A DNA stretch of 38,351 nucleotides from Actinomycetota bacterium (GTDB taxonomy: Bacteria > Actinomycetota > Actinomycetes > Actinomycetales > Microbacteriaceae). Location of the stretch: the NCBI GenBank assembly GCA_009699665.1, contig WLNS01000002.1, forward strand, positions 1-38,351, given 5' to 3'. Shown piece after piece: positions 1 through 8,067 of the stretch (its first letter is position 1; each line of letters starts with the position of its first letter). The notes beneath the pieces were generated by a model that worked only from the letters and a program-made list of their open reading frames with translations, had not been told where the DNA came from and searched no databases. The translations under genes and the position numbers were made by a program.

Positions 1-88
1 AATTCATCCTAAGCACCGCGAGGTCGCCATGAGGCGTCTGACGCCCCAGATAAACTGCGGTGATGATGCCCCGACGAGAAGGAATCGC

Positions 89-1351
89 GTGACCACACCA
101 GCGTTGAGCGACGAACAGCTCCGCATCTTTGAGCTGGTTGAAGACTCTCGCGAAAATCTTTTCATCACGGGTCGAGCCGGCACGGGCAAGTCGACACTTC
201 TGAATCACATAGCGGCTCACACGACAAAGCAGATTGCCATTTGTGCACCGACCGGAGTGGCGGCGCTCAATGTTGAGGGTCAAACTATTCACGCCCTGTT
301 CAACCTGCCTATCGGCTTGATCGGCAATCAAGATCTCACCCACAACCCGCACAAGCGCAAAATATTGGCGGCCATCGAGCTGCTCGTGATCGATGAAGTT
401 TCTATGGTTAATGCCGACGTGCTCGACGGTATCGACCGAACGCTGCGCGAGGTGCGCCACAAGCGCCACCTGCCTTTCGGCGGCGTTCAGGTGGTGATGT
501 TTGGCGACCCCTATCAGCTGCCTCCGGTGGATGCCAAGGGCATTGAACGCGAATATTTCGCCGACAACTACGCGTCGATGTGGTTCTTTGATGCTCGGGT
601 GTGGCGTGAAGCGGGCGTTTCGACGGTTGAACTCAACGAGATTCACCGGCAACATGACAATGACTTTAAGCGACTCCTTGAGGCCATCCGACGCAACGAA
701 GTGACCCAAGAAATGGCCGAAACGATTAACGACGTCGGAGCCCGCGAGGCTCCTGAGGGCATCATTACGCTGGCGACGCGCAATGATCGGGTCACCACGA
801 TTAATGCCCGGCACCTGGCCGAACTTCCCGGAAAACCAAAGTCGGCCGTGGCCGATGTCAACGGGGAATTTCCGCCCGGCTGGTTTCCCGCCGACGAGGA
901 ACTTCACCTTAAGCCCGGCGCGCAGGTGATGTTTCTGCGCAATGACCCCGACGGCCGCTGGGTGAATGGCACCATTGGCCGGGTCAGCAAGATTGGCGCC
1001 AACGTCAGTGTCGAGGTAGACGGCAACGTGCACGAGGTCATGCCCTCAACGTGGGAGCGATTTCGCTATAGCTACCGGGCTGCGACCAAAGAACTGACGC
1101 GTGAGGTCGTTGCGGAATTCACTCAGGTTCCGCTTCGTTTGGCGTGGGCGATGACCATTCACAAGTCCCAAGGCCAGACATACGACCAAGCGGTCATCGA
1201 TCTCGCCTCGGGAGCATTTGCCGCGGGCCAAACCTACGTTGCACTGAGTCGCCTCACGTCGCTGGACGGTCTCTACCTGACGCGTCCGCTGAAGCCCGCT
1301 GACGTGCGCGTAGACCCCAACGTCGAGCGGTTCATGGCGGCACTCCGTTAG
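89..1351 (+). CDS. PIF1/RecD-like superfamily 1 DNA helicase
   Basis: This is an ATP-dependent DNA helicase of the PIF1/RecD-like SF1B group, expected to unwind DNA in the cytoplasm during repair or recombination. Walker A GRAGTGKST lies at about residues 28-36. A Walker B-type VIDEVSMVNADV follows, then a GDPYQLPPV motif III. The C-terminal UvrD_C_2-like part has AMTIHKSQGQTYD and YVALSRLTSLDGLYL, the usual motifs V and VI. I chose the GTG at 89 because AGAAGGA sits six bases upstream; an ATG at 29 would add 20 residues but has no ribosome site. About 420 residues is normal for the single-domain bacterial PIF1-like proteins. Assignment to the family is firm, but the cellular role cannot be read from the neighbours. 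Confidence 0.9.
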   Translation: MTTPALSDEQLRIFELVEDSRENLFITGRAGTGKSTLLNHIAAHTTKQIAICAPTGVAALNVEGQTIHALFNLPIGLIGNQDLTHNPHKRKILAAIELLVIDEVSMVNADVLDGIDRTLREVRHKRHLPFGGVQVVMFGDPYQLPPVDAKGIEREYFADNYASMWFFDARVWREAGVSTVELNEIHRQHDNDFKRLLEAIRRNEVTQEMAETINDVGAREAPEGIITLATRNDRVTTINARHLAELPGKPKSAVADVNGEFPPGWFPADEELHLKPGAQVMFLRNDPDGRWVNGTIGRVSKIGANVSVEVDGNVHEVMPSTWERFRYSYRAATKELTREVVAEFTQVPLRLAWAMTIHKSQGQTYDQAVIDLASGAFAAGQTYVALSRLTSLDGLYLTRPLKPADVRVDPNVERFMAALR

Positions 1352-1358
1352 AGAAAGA

Positions 1359-1389
1359 CCCTCGCCAATCCAACAACCTCAACGGTCGT
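1359..1389. repeat. 31-bp direct repeat, copy 1
   Basis: This is the first copy of a 31-base sequence that begins CCCTCGCCAATCC and ends AACGGTCGT. It lies just after the helicase stop codon. An identical copy lies 92 bases further on at 1451-1481. The two diverge at the next base but share GG after it. No coding function is visible. Confidence 0.85.
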
Positions 1390-1450
1390 TGGCCCCTGCG
1401 CGCGTCCCCGCCGGTGGCGTGGGCCCAGGGAATCGACGATTCCAGCGCCG

Positions 1451-1481
1451 CCCTCGCCAATCCAACAACCTCAACGGTCGT
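1451..1481. repeat. 31-bp direct repeat, copy 2
   Basis: This is the second exact copy of the 31-base repeat. It ends seven bases from the 3' end of the minus-strand tRNA-Gly, so it lies in the tRNA trailer. The 61 bases between the copies contain a short palindromic stretch (GGAATCGACGATTCC) and no gene. The duplication could be the trace of an unequal exchange or of a lost insertion; the sequence alone does not decide. Confidence 0.85.
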
Positions 1482-1488
1482 CGGCTTG

Positions 1489-1559
1489 AGCGGGCGACGG
1501 GAATCGAACCCGCGCTATCAGCTTGGGAAGCTGAAGTTCTGCCATTGAACTACGCCCGC
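1489..1559 (-). tRNA. tRNA-Gly (anticodon CCC)
   Basis: The reverse complement folds as a full cloverleaf. The acceptor GCGGGCG pairs with CGCCCGC. The anticodon stem TCAGC/GCTGA encloses the loop TTCCCAA, giving anticodon CCC. The T arm is GCGGG/CCCGT around TTCGAAT. The discriminator base is T, and CCA is not encoded. It reads GGG glycine codons. A single tRNA between the helicase and dcd, on the opposite strand to both, is an independent transcription unit. Confidence 0.95.
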
Positions 1560-1628
1560 AGTGGTTCGCCGTTTAGCGTAGCAAGGGCTTCGACGCGCTG
1601 CCTACGCTGGGCTCCGATGGGCCTGCTT

Positions 1629-1641
1629 TAGACTGGGCGGG
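1629..1641 (+). promoter_or_regulatory. Candidate -10 box for a leaderless dcd transcript
   Basis: TAGACT (1629-1634) fits the TAnnnT -10 pattern. It lies six bases upstream of the GTG start of dcd, and there is no Shine-Dalgarno sequence between them. This would place the transcription start at or next to the start codon. No good -35 hexamer is seen at the expected spacing. The arrangement closely resembles that at crtB. Confidence 0.4.
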
Positions 1642-2246
1642 TGCTTCTTTCCGATCGCGACATTCGAGCCCAGATTGATGCCGGCAGAATTGCTCTCGAC
1701 CCTTATGACGCGGGCATGATTCAGCCGTCGAGCATTGACGTTCGCATAGATCGCTACTTTCGACTTTTTGACAATCACAAGTATGCGGTCATTGATCCGG
1801 CGCAGGATCAACCCGACCTCACCCGACTCATCGGGGTGGAGGCCAACGAGCCCTTTATTCTGCACCCGGGCGAGTTTGTGTTGGGCGCCACCTACGAGCA
1901 GGTCACGTTGCCCGACGATATTGCCGCGCGTCTTGAGGGCAAGAGTTCACTGGGACGGCTCGGACTCCTCACGCACTCGACGGCCGGATTTATCGACCCC
2001 GGGTTTTCTGGTCATGTCACCCTCGAATTATCAAACATGGCCACCCTTCCGGTGAAGCTGTGGCCGGGTATGAAGATTGGCCAGCTGTGCTTCTTTCAGC
2101 TCTCGTCGCCCACAGAAAAGCCCTACGGCTCGGCAGATTACAAGTCGCGCTATCAGGGTCAGCGGGGGCCGACGGCCTCGCGGTCGTTTGCTAACTTCCA
2201 CGTCACCGACGTGAGTGTGACGAACGCCGGTGCTCCGGGCGAGTAA
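1641..2246 (+). CDS. dcd: dCTP deaminase, probably bifunctional dUMP-forming
   Basis: This enzyme converts dCTP to dUTP and, in the actinobacterial form, on to dUMP, feeding thymidylate synthesis in the cytoplasm. The start MLLSDRDI is the conserved N-terminus of the family, which fixes the GTG at 1641 even though no ribosome site is visible. Nucleotide-binding residues lie in GKSSLGR (100-106). HSTAGFIDPGFSG and the TLE motif carry the catalytic glutamate (about 129), and the C-terminal YQGQRGPT closes over the triphosphate. The length of 201 residues and the overall sequence resemble the mycobacterial bifunctional dCTP deaminase/dUTPase, so I infer dUMP formation. No separate dut gene is in view. 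Confidence 0.93.
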   Translation: MLLSDRDIRAQIDAGRIALDPYDAGMIQPSSIDVRIDRYFRLFDNHKYAVIDPAQDQPDLTRLIGVEANEPFILHPGEFVLGATYEQVTLPDDIAARLEGKSSLGRLGLLTHSTAGFIDPGFSGHVTLELSNMATLPVKLWPGMKIGQLCFFQLSSPTEKPYGSADYKSRYQGQRGPTASRSFANFHVTDVSVTNAGAPGE

Positions 2247-2265
2247 CTGACGCGCTGGCGAAATG

Positions 2266-2291
2266 ACTCGTAACGATATATCGTTACGAGT
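2266..2291. promoter_or_regulatory. Perfect 26-bp palindrome, probable PadR operator
   Basis: Thirteen bases (ACTCGTAACGATA) are followed directly by their exact reverse complement. The centre ACGATATATCGT resembles the AT-rich centre of known PadR-family operators. The site ends 24 bases before the padR start codon, where a repressor would block transcription or initiation, so autoregulation is the likely role. Confidence 0.8.
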
Positions 2292-2315
2292 ACATCGATT
2301 CGCACGGAGGTCATC

Positions 2316-2861
2316 ATGAAAGAGTCCTGGTTTAAGAATTCTGACGGTGCGTGGCCGGGTGCCGCGGCGTGGGAGACCCTCGACGATCTGCGCCACCAGT
2401 TCAAGCGCAACGTCGACATGCGCATGCGCCGCGGCGATGTGCGCGCTGCCATCATTCGCCTCTTGGCCGAGTCACCCATGCACGGCTACCAGATCATTCA
2501 CGAAATTGAGACGCGCAGCGGGGGGGCGTGGAAGCCCAGCCCCGGGTCGATTTATCCAGCTCTGCAGTTGCTGGCCGACGAGGGTCTGATTGTCTCCCAT
2601 GAGGCCGAAGGACGGCGCACCCATTCCCTCACCGAGAGTGGTCGTGCGCTGGCCGAGAGCGAATCGACCGTTACGGCGCCATGGGTCACCGGAAGTGACC
2701 GGGAACCCGGACCCCGTGGTGCTCTGGCCATGGCGGGCATTACGGTCGCCCGGGCTGCCGCCGACGTTGCCCGCAAGGCTAAAGAAGAGAAGATTCTTGA
2801 GGCCACGAGCGTCCTCGACGAGGCCGCGAAAAAACTGCGGGCGATGTTGACGCAAGATTAA
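2316..2861 (+). CDS. PadR family transcriptional regulator
   Basis: This is a cytoplasmic DNA-binding repressor. The winged-helix PadR domain spans about residues 43-110. It contains the family signature SPMHGYQIIHEIETRSGGAWKPS (written here with its conserved GY and W), PGSIYPALQLLADEGLI and the wing GRRTHSLTESGR. The C-terminal part is alanine- and lysine-rich and probably helical, for dimerisation. GGAGG stands a few bases before the ATG. A 40-residue N-terminal extension precedes the domain. The gene is followed after three bases by the ABC1/UbiB-like kinase gene, so the two are probably one transcript controlled by the palindrome upstream. The inducer is unknown. Confidence 0.9.
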   Translation: MKESWFKNSDGAWPGAAAWETLDDLRHQFKRNVDMRMRRGDVRAAIIRLLAESPMHGYQIIHEIETRSGGAWKPSPGSIYPALQLLADEGLIVSHEAEGRRTHSLTESGRALAESESTVTAPWVTGSDREPGPRGALAMAGITVARAAADVARKAKEEKILEATSVLDEAAKKLRAMLTQD

Positions 2862-2864
2862 GGG

Positions 2865-4598
2865 GTGGCACAACCCAACTCCGGCATCGCAAGCGAGCCC
2901 ATGACAGCGCGTCGATCGCGCTCACGTTACCGACGGATTGTTCGCTTTGCCGCACGACAGTTGGTCTCAACGTGGTGGTTCGAGCTCGTGCTACCGCGCA
3001 TGGGCCTGCGCTCAATCTCGGCCCGAACGCGCACCCGGCGACTCACCCTGATTGCGCGGCGGTTTCACGACCTGGCCATCGATCTCAGCGGCCTCATGAT
3101 CAAGCTGGGTCAGTTCATGTCCACCCGCCTCGACGTATTACCGCCCGTCATCACCAACGAGCTCAGTGGTCTTCAGGACGAAGTACCGGCCGTGGGGTTC
3201 GATGCCATTCGCGCCCTGGCGGAACGCGAACTGGGCGTTCCGCTCGAGGTGGCATTTAGTTGGGTTGACCCCGTGCCGCTGGCCGCCGCATCGCTCGGCC
3301 AAGTGCACCGCGCCATTCTCTCGGGGGCCGACCAAGAGCTCACCGGGCTGAAAGATGTGGTGATCAAGATTCAACGTCCGGGAATCGATACGGTGGTCGA
3401 CATCGACCTGCGAGCCCTTCGCCGGGTGGCCGGGTGGCTCAGTCGAATTCGTCTCATCAACAGACGGGCTGACATGCCCCGACTGATGGAGGAGTTTGCC
3501 ACCACTTGCCTCGAAGAGATCGACTACCTCAACGAGGGCGCCAACGCCGAGCGCTTTGGGATCAACTTTGCCGACAACCCGCGGGTGCGCGTGCCCGAGA
3601 TGGTGTGGGAGCGATCGACCCGCCGTGTGCTCACCATGGAAGACGTGACCGACATCAAGATCACCGATATCGATGGGTTGCGGGCTGCCGGCATCAACCC
3701 GAATGATGTTGCCGACGAGTTCGCTCGCGTCATGCTCGATCAGGTGCTCATGGACGGCTTTTTTCACGCCGACCCGCACCCCGGCAACGTGTTCGTGCAA
3801 CCATTGCCGGTTGCCGATGGTCAGACTGCGCCGAACTGGCGACTCACGTTCATCGACTTCGGCATGATGGGACAGGTGCCGGCCGGACTGGCCAAGGCTC
3901 TGCGGTCCACGCTGATTGCGGCTGCATCGCGCGATGGCGCGGGAATGATCGAGGGCATGCGCGAGGTGGGCGTGCTGATGCCAAGCGCGGACACGGTGGA
4001 ACTGGAGCGAGCCTTCATTAAACTGTTCGACCGGTTTGGCGGGCTGGGTTTTGCCGAGCTGCAGAAGGTTGACCCCCAGGAATATCGTGCGTTTGCGAAG
4101 GAGTTTTCCGACGTTGTTCGGGCGCTCCCCTTCCAATTTCCCGAGAATTTCTTGCTCGTCGTGCGGGCGCTATCGCTCATCTCCGGCATGTGCAGTTCGC
4201 TCAATCCGGAGTTCAACCTTTGGAACGCCGTTGAGCCCTACTCGGCCAAACTGGTGCGGGCTGAGGGTGGAAATTTCGTTCGAGCTTTCATCAACGACGG
4301 CCTCTCGTCACTTCGGCTCGCGGCCAAACTGCCCAAGCGCCTCGACGCGCTCATCTCCCGCGCCGAGCTCGGCCAGATCTCTGTGCGCGCTCCCGAACTC
4401 GAACGTCACACCCGAACGCTCAACCGCACCGTACGCCGTGTGATTTCGGCGGTCCTTTTTGCGGCCCTTTTTCTCGGCGGCTTGATCGTGATTGACCGCT
4501 CTGCCACCCTGGGCATCGTGCTGCTGTCGGTTTCTGCGCTGCCTCTGTTGCACGCGCTGTTTGCCGGCATGTTCTCTCGGCGCGGACCCTTGCCCTAG
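2865..4598 (+). CDS. ABC1/UbiB-like atypical kinase, membrane-anchored
   Basis: This is a member of the ABC1/UbiB/ADCK atypical kinase-ATPase family, which supports quinone or isoprenoid-lipid metabolism in other organisms. The visible family motifs are the KxGQ motif (KLGQFMSTRLDVLPP), the alanine-rich loop AAASLGQVH, the lysine strand VVIKIQRPG, EEIDYLNEGANA, the catalytic loop DGFFHADPHPGN and the metal-binding IDFGMMGQ. The C-terminal 60 residues form two hydrophobic helices, as in UbiB. The GTG at 2865 is the only start close to the upstream stop; its ribosome site is weak, which suggests coupling to padR. At 577 residues the length is normal for the family. The substrate cannot be told from sequence. 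Confidence 0.88.
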   Translation: MAQPNSGIASEPMTARRSRSRYRRIVRFAARQLVSTWWFELVLPRMGLRSISARTRTRRLTLIARRFHDLAIDLSGLMIKLGQFMSTRLDVLPPVITNELSGLQDEVPAVGFDAIRALAERELGVPLEVAFSWVDPVPLAAASLGQVHRAILSGADQELTGLKDVVIKIQRPGIDTVVDIDLRALRRVAGWLSRIRLINRRADMPRLMEEFATTCLEEIDYLNEGANAERFGINFADNPRVRVPEMVWERSTRRVLTMEDVTDIKITDIDGLRAAGINPNDVADEFARVMLDQVLMDGFFHADPHPGNVFVQPLPVADGQTAPNWRLTFIDFGMMGQVPAGLAKALRSTLIAAASRDGAGMIEGMREVGVLMPSADTVELERAFIKLFDRFGGLGFAELQKVDPQEYRAFAKEFSDVVRALPFQFPENFLLVVRALSLISGMCSSLNPEFNLWNAVEPYSAKLVRAEGGNFVRAFINDGLSSLRLAAKLPKRLDALISRAELGQISVRAPELERHTRTLNRTVRRVISAVLFAALFLGGLIVIDRSATLGIVLLSVSALPLLHALFAGMFSRRGPLP

Positions 4599-4627
4599 TT
4601 CACGACCGGCACGCGAGTCGGGCAGGG

Positions 4628-5206
4628 CTAGGCACCTGTCGTGTTTGGCGTGATTCCCATCGGCGAAACAATGGCGGCCCACGCCCACTCGGTAGCTTTT
4701 TCGGCAGACGGCAACGGCTTCATGCTGATCCACTCGCGAATAACACCCAGCACGGCACCCGCGATGCTCGCGGCGGCAATGTTTACGGGCACGGCCAGGG
4801 CTTTTTGGGCTTCCGGCTGACTCAGTCCAAGCGTGGCCAAGCGCGCCATGCGATCGGTAAGCCGCGCAACGATGACGGGCGAGCCAGACGAGCTGAGCAG
4901 TGTGCGATAGAGACCAACGTTGTCGCGAACATGGGACAAAAACTTGTAAATGGTGTCGCGAGAATCTGCTTCCTGAGCTGATTCGTTCACCGATTCAAGG
5001 TGAGCTGACGCTTGCTCGGCAAAACTATCAAGCGCGTCGGCGAGCAGCGTCTCTTTGTCGGGGTAGTGCTGATAGAACGTGCTGCGGTTGATCCCGGCAG
5101 CCTCGGCGATGTCTGACACCGAAAGGTGAGCAAACTCGCGTTCTCGACACAGCTCAAGCAGGGCGGTCTGCATGCTGGTTCGCGTGCGCAAGATTCGGGG
5201 GTCCAC
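4628..5206 (-). CDS. TetR family transcriptional regulator
   Basis: This is a TetR-type repressor of 192 residues. The N-terminal helix-turn-helix lies at about residues 29-50 (LSVSDIAEAAGINRSTFYQHYPDKETLL), with the characteristic TFYQHYPDKE. The C-terminal helical domain would bind the ligand and is not conserved enough to name it. The start is GTG with AGGAAA about ten bases upstream. It is transcribed away from the MMPL exporter with 143 bases between the starts, the common layout for a regulator that represses its neighbouring efflux gene and itself. I could not identify a convincing operator; CAACAGA and its inverse TCTGTTG occur about 30 bases apart in the gap. Confidence 0.9.
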   Translation of the reverse strand: MDPRILRTRTSMQTALLELCREREFAHLSVSDIAEAAGINRSTFYQHYPDKETLLADALDSFAEQASAHLESVNESAQEADSRDTIYKFLSHVRDNVGLYRTLLSSSGSPVIVARLTDRMARLATLGLSQPEAQKALAVPVNIAAASIAGAVLGVIREWISMKPLPSAEKATEWAWAAIVSPMGITPNTTGA

Positions 5207-5349
5207 GCTTTTCCATTTCCTGTTAAACCGGTGTGAAAAAGTCTACACTCGGCGGCTATCCAACAGATGTTTGTTATCCTACAAGTGTCGGTTTTCTGTT
5301 GACCGCTCACCTTTTTCAAGGTTCTTCCGTAACGCGTAAAGGATGCGTC
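5207..5349. promoter_or_regulatory. Divergent TetR/MMPL intergenic control region
   Basis: These 143 bases separate the two divergent start codons and must hold both promoters. A possible plus-strand promoter is TGTTAA (5221-5226), a 17-base gap and TACACT (5244-5249). Inverted halves CAACAGA and TCTGTTG flank about 30 bases downstream of it and could be repressor half-sites. All of these are weak calls; only the arrangement is secure. Confidence 0.35.
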
Positions 5350-8067
5350 ATGGCTCGATTTCTCTATTGGCTCGGTAACTTCTCAGCCCGCCGCGCGTGG
5401 CTAGTCATTGGCTCGTGGGTGCTCATTTTGGGCGTTGCCCTGGGAGCCGCACTCGGCCTGGGGGGAACTCTCTCGAGCACGGTCACGTTGGACGGCACCC
5501 CAGCGCAATCCGTCATCGATCAACTGGCGAAGTCTTTTCCCGCAGCATCCCGCGGAAGTGCCCAAGTGGTCTTTCACAAGACAGACGGTTCCTCGTTCTC
5601 TTCGGCCGAAACGGCAGCCATTAATCAGGCTCTCGCCGCGGCAACGAATGTCTCAGGTGTCGATGCCGTGCTCAATCCCTTTGAGGCGCAAGCTGCCAAA
5701 GATCAGAAGGTTGCAGAACTTAACGCATCTCGAGCACAACTCGACGCGGCACCGGCGGAGCTCGCCGATGCGCTGGCTCAGATTGATGCGGGCCGAGCGC
5801 AGATCACGGCTGCTGAGACTCAGCTCGATCTCGGTCAGAGCGACGTGACGAACGGACGCGCACAATTAGCGAGTAAGAAAAGCGAACTCACGGCGTCACT
5901 GGGTCAGCTGGATGCGGCCCTTGCGCAGGCAGTGGGTGCGGGAGCACCGCAAGCCCAAATAGACGCCTTGACGACGCAGCGACAGCAGCTGCGCGACGGT
6001 TTGGCCCAGGTGTTGACACAGGCAGCGACACTCGCGCAGGCTCAGGTGAATATCGACCAAAACCGCGCGAGCCTGAACGCCAAGAAATCAGATCTGTTGA
6101 CCTCTGAGGCCCAGATCACCCAGGCGAGAACTGACCTGCCAGCTCAGTCGCAGCGACTGGCGTGGGGCGAAGAACTGCTCACGGCCGCGCAAAACTATCG
6201 ACTCGTCTCGACCGATGGGCAGACAGCCTTGGGGGCGGTCTATTTCAGCACGCCCCTGGCAGACGTTTCGGCGGTTCAGAAACAGGCTGTCGTGGATGCC
6301 CTGTCGACGCTCGATGTGCCGAACGTGCGAGTCGACTTTTCGAAAGAACTGACAACGTCACTGGGCACTCTCGTGGGACCGGGCGAAATTGCTGGCCTCA
6401 TCATCGCGGCCATTGTGTTGTTCATCATGCTGGGAACATTTGTGGCGGCCGGGTTGCCCGTATTGAGCGCACTCTTAGGTGTCGGCGTGAGCGCGTTGGC
6501 CGCGTTCGGTCTGTCGTCGGCCATCAGCATGAATTCAACGACGCCCACGCTCGCCATCATGCTCGGGTTGGCGGTCGGCATCGACTATGCCCTGTTCATT
6601 CTTAACCGTCATCGCCGGCAACTGAAAAGTGGCATGGGAATGAGAGAGTCCATCGCGCTGGCAAACGGAACATCCGGTAGTGCCGTGCTCTTTGCCGGGC
6701 TCACGGTGATCATTGCTCTGCTCGCCCTCAATCTCACCGGCATCGGGTTTTTAGGTCTGATGGGAACGATTGGCGCCGGCGCCATCGCCATCTCGGTGCT
6801 CTCAGCTCTCACGTTCACACCGGCATTGATGCACCTTTTCGGCCTCAAGCTGTTGAACCGCAAGGAGCGCGCGGTTCGTGCTCAGATCCTGAACGGCGAA
6901 ATGCCCGAGGTGAAACCGAAGGCCGTGGCCCGGGCCAAAAAAGAAATATGGGCCGCCAAGCGTCCCCTCGTTGCCCTCGCGCTCACCATCGGCGTCTTGG
7001 CCGTGGCCGCTATTCCTTTTGGGTCTATGCGGCTCGGACTTTCGGACGGATCATCGGAGCCGGTCGACTCAACCCAGTACCAGGCCTTCGCGCTGACGAG
7101 CGACGCCTTTGGTGCCGGCCAAAATGGTCAAATTACGGCAGCCGTTTCTTTTGATCGCGTGCTCACGGGCGACGACCTGCTGCGCACCAAGGCCGTTATC
7201 GTGCAGAGCCTAATGGCCGTGCCCAATGTGGTGTCGGCTGTCACGGGCGATCCGTCGCCGGACGGCAAAACGCTGGCCTTTTCGGTTGTCCCCACCGAAG
7301 GGCCTGCATCATCGTCTACCGAAGCCGTCGTGAAGGAACTTCGGGCTCAGGCGCCGACTATTCTGAACGACACCGGCGGAACTCTGGGCGTGACCGGTTT
7401 GGCCGCGGTGAATATCGATATTTCGCAAAAACTCTCGGACGCCCTGCCTCTCTATCTCGGCACTGTCCTCGGCCTCAGCATCTTGCTGATGATTCTCGTC
7501 TTCCGCTCTATCGCGGTTCCCGTCGTGGCCAGCCTCGGCTTTCTCTTGTCGGTCTTCGCGTCCCTGGGCGCCGTCACGGCCGTGTATCAGTGGGGGTGGT
7601 TGGGCACCATCTTTGGCGTGCACGATCCGGGACCCATTATGAACTTTTTGCCCACCATTTTGATTGGCGTGCTGTTTGGCTTGGCCATGGATTACCAGCT
7701 ATTTCTGGCAACCGGCATACGTGAGGCATTTGCGCGGGGCACGGGTGCCCGCGCGGCCATCACGCAGGGTGTTCGTGCCGGGCGAGCCGTGGTGATTGCC
7801 GCCGCCATCATCATGATTGCGGTCTTCGGCAGCTTCGCGTTCGCCGAGTCGACCATGATTCGACCGATGGGCTTTGGCCTGGCCTTCGGCGTGCTCGTCG
7901 ATGCCTTCCTGGTTCGACTGCTGCTTGTGCCAGCCACACTTCGTCTCTTGGGCCGGTGGGCGTGGTGGTTGCCACGCTGGCTCGATCGCCTGCTTCCCGA
8001 TCTTGACGTTGAGGGAGCAAAGCTTGAGCGCGGCCCCGAGAAGGAGTCCTACGTTCTGGTGGCCTAG
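5350..8067 (+). CDS. MMPL/RND family exporter with long extracytoplasmic coiled coil
   Basis: This is a 905-residue inner-membrane transporter of the MMPL branch of the RND superfamily, likely to export a lipid or hydrophobic compound using the proton gradient. The first membrane helix is at about residues 16-40. An external domain follows, with a glutamine- and alanine-rich heptad region at about 113-290. The first five-helix block lies at 345-500, with GLAVGIDYALFIL carrying the conserved acidic residue of the proton relay. A second helix and external domain follow, then the second block with GLAMDYQLFLATGIREA. The ATG at 5350 is preceded by AAAGGA; an upstream GTG would add 39 unlikely residues. 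The stop codon overlaps the stop of the convergent idi gene in the sequence CTAG. Confidence 0.92.
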   Translation: MARFLYWLGNFSARRAWLVIGSWVLILGVALGAALGLGGTLSSTVTLDGTPAQSVIDQLAKSFPAASRGSAQVVFHKTDGSSFSSAETAAINQALAAATNVSGVDAVLNPFEAQAAKDQKVAELNASRAQLDAAPAELADALAQIDAGRAQITAAETQLDLGQSDVTNGRAQLASKKSELTASLGQLDAALAQAVGAGAPQAQIDALTTQRQQLRDGLAQVLTQAATLAQAQVNIDQNRASLNAKKSDLLTSEAQITQARTDLPAQSQRLAWGEELLTAAQNYRLVSTDGQTALGAVYFSTPLADVSAVQKQAVVDALSTLDVPNVRVDFSKELTTSLGTLVGPGEIAGLIIAAIVLFIMLGTFVAAGLPVLSALLGVGVSALAAFGLSSAISMNSTTPTLAIMLGLAVGIDYALFILNRHRRQLKSGMGMRESIALANGTSGSAVLFAGLTVIIALLALNLTGIGFLGLMGTIGAGAIAISVLSALTFTPALMHLFGLKLLNRKERAVRAQILNGEMPEVKPKAVARAKKEIWAAKRPLVALALTIGVLAVAAIPFGSMRLGLSDGSSEPVDSTQYQAFALTSDAFGAGQNGQITAAVSFDRVLTGDDLLRTKAVIVQSLMAVPNVVSAVTGDPSPDGKTLAFSVVPTEGPASSSTEAVVKELRAQAPTILNDTGGTLGVTGLAAVNIDISQKLSDALPLYLGTVLGLSILLMILVFRSIAVPVVASLGFLLSVFASLGAVTAVYQWGWLGTIFGVHDPGPIMNFLPTILIGVLFGLAMDYQLFLATGIREAFARGTGARAAITQGVRAGRAVVIAAAIIMIAVFGSFAFAESTMIRPMGFGLAFGVLVDAFLVRLLLVPATLRLLGRWAWWLPRWLDRLLPDLDVEGAKLERGPEKESYVLVA

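Noticed and set aside
1..88. End of an upstream gene at bases 1-12 or a helicase start at 29
   Set aside because: AAT TCA TCC TAA could be the last codons of a gene, but three codons cannot support a call. The ATG at 29 has no ribosome site, whereas the GTG at 89 does.
1359..1481. CRISPR array
   Set aside because: Only two copies of the repeat exist, the spacer would be 61 bases, and no cas gene is near.
3138..4136. Long minus-strand open frame (332 codons) opposite the ABC1/UbiB-like gene
   Set aside because: It is antisense to a clearly coding, motif-rich gene. Its translation is low in hydrophobic order, with no recognisable domain or ribosome site, as expected from GC-rich antisense frames.
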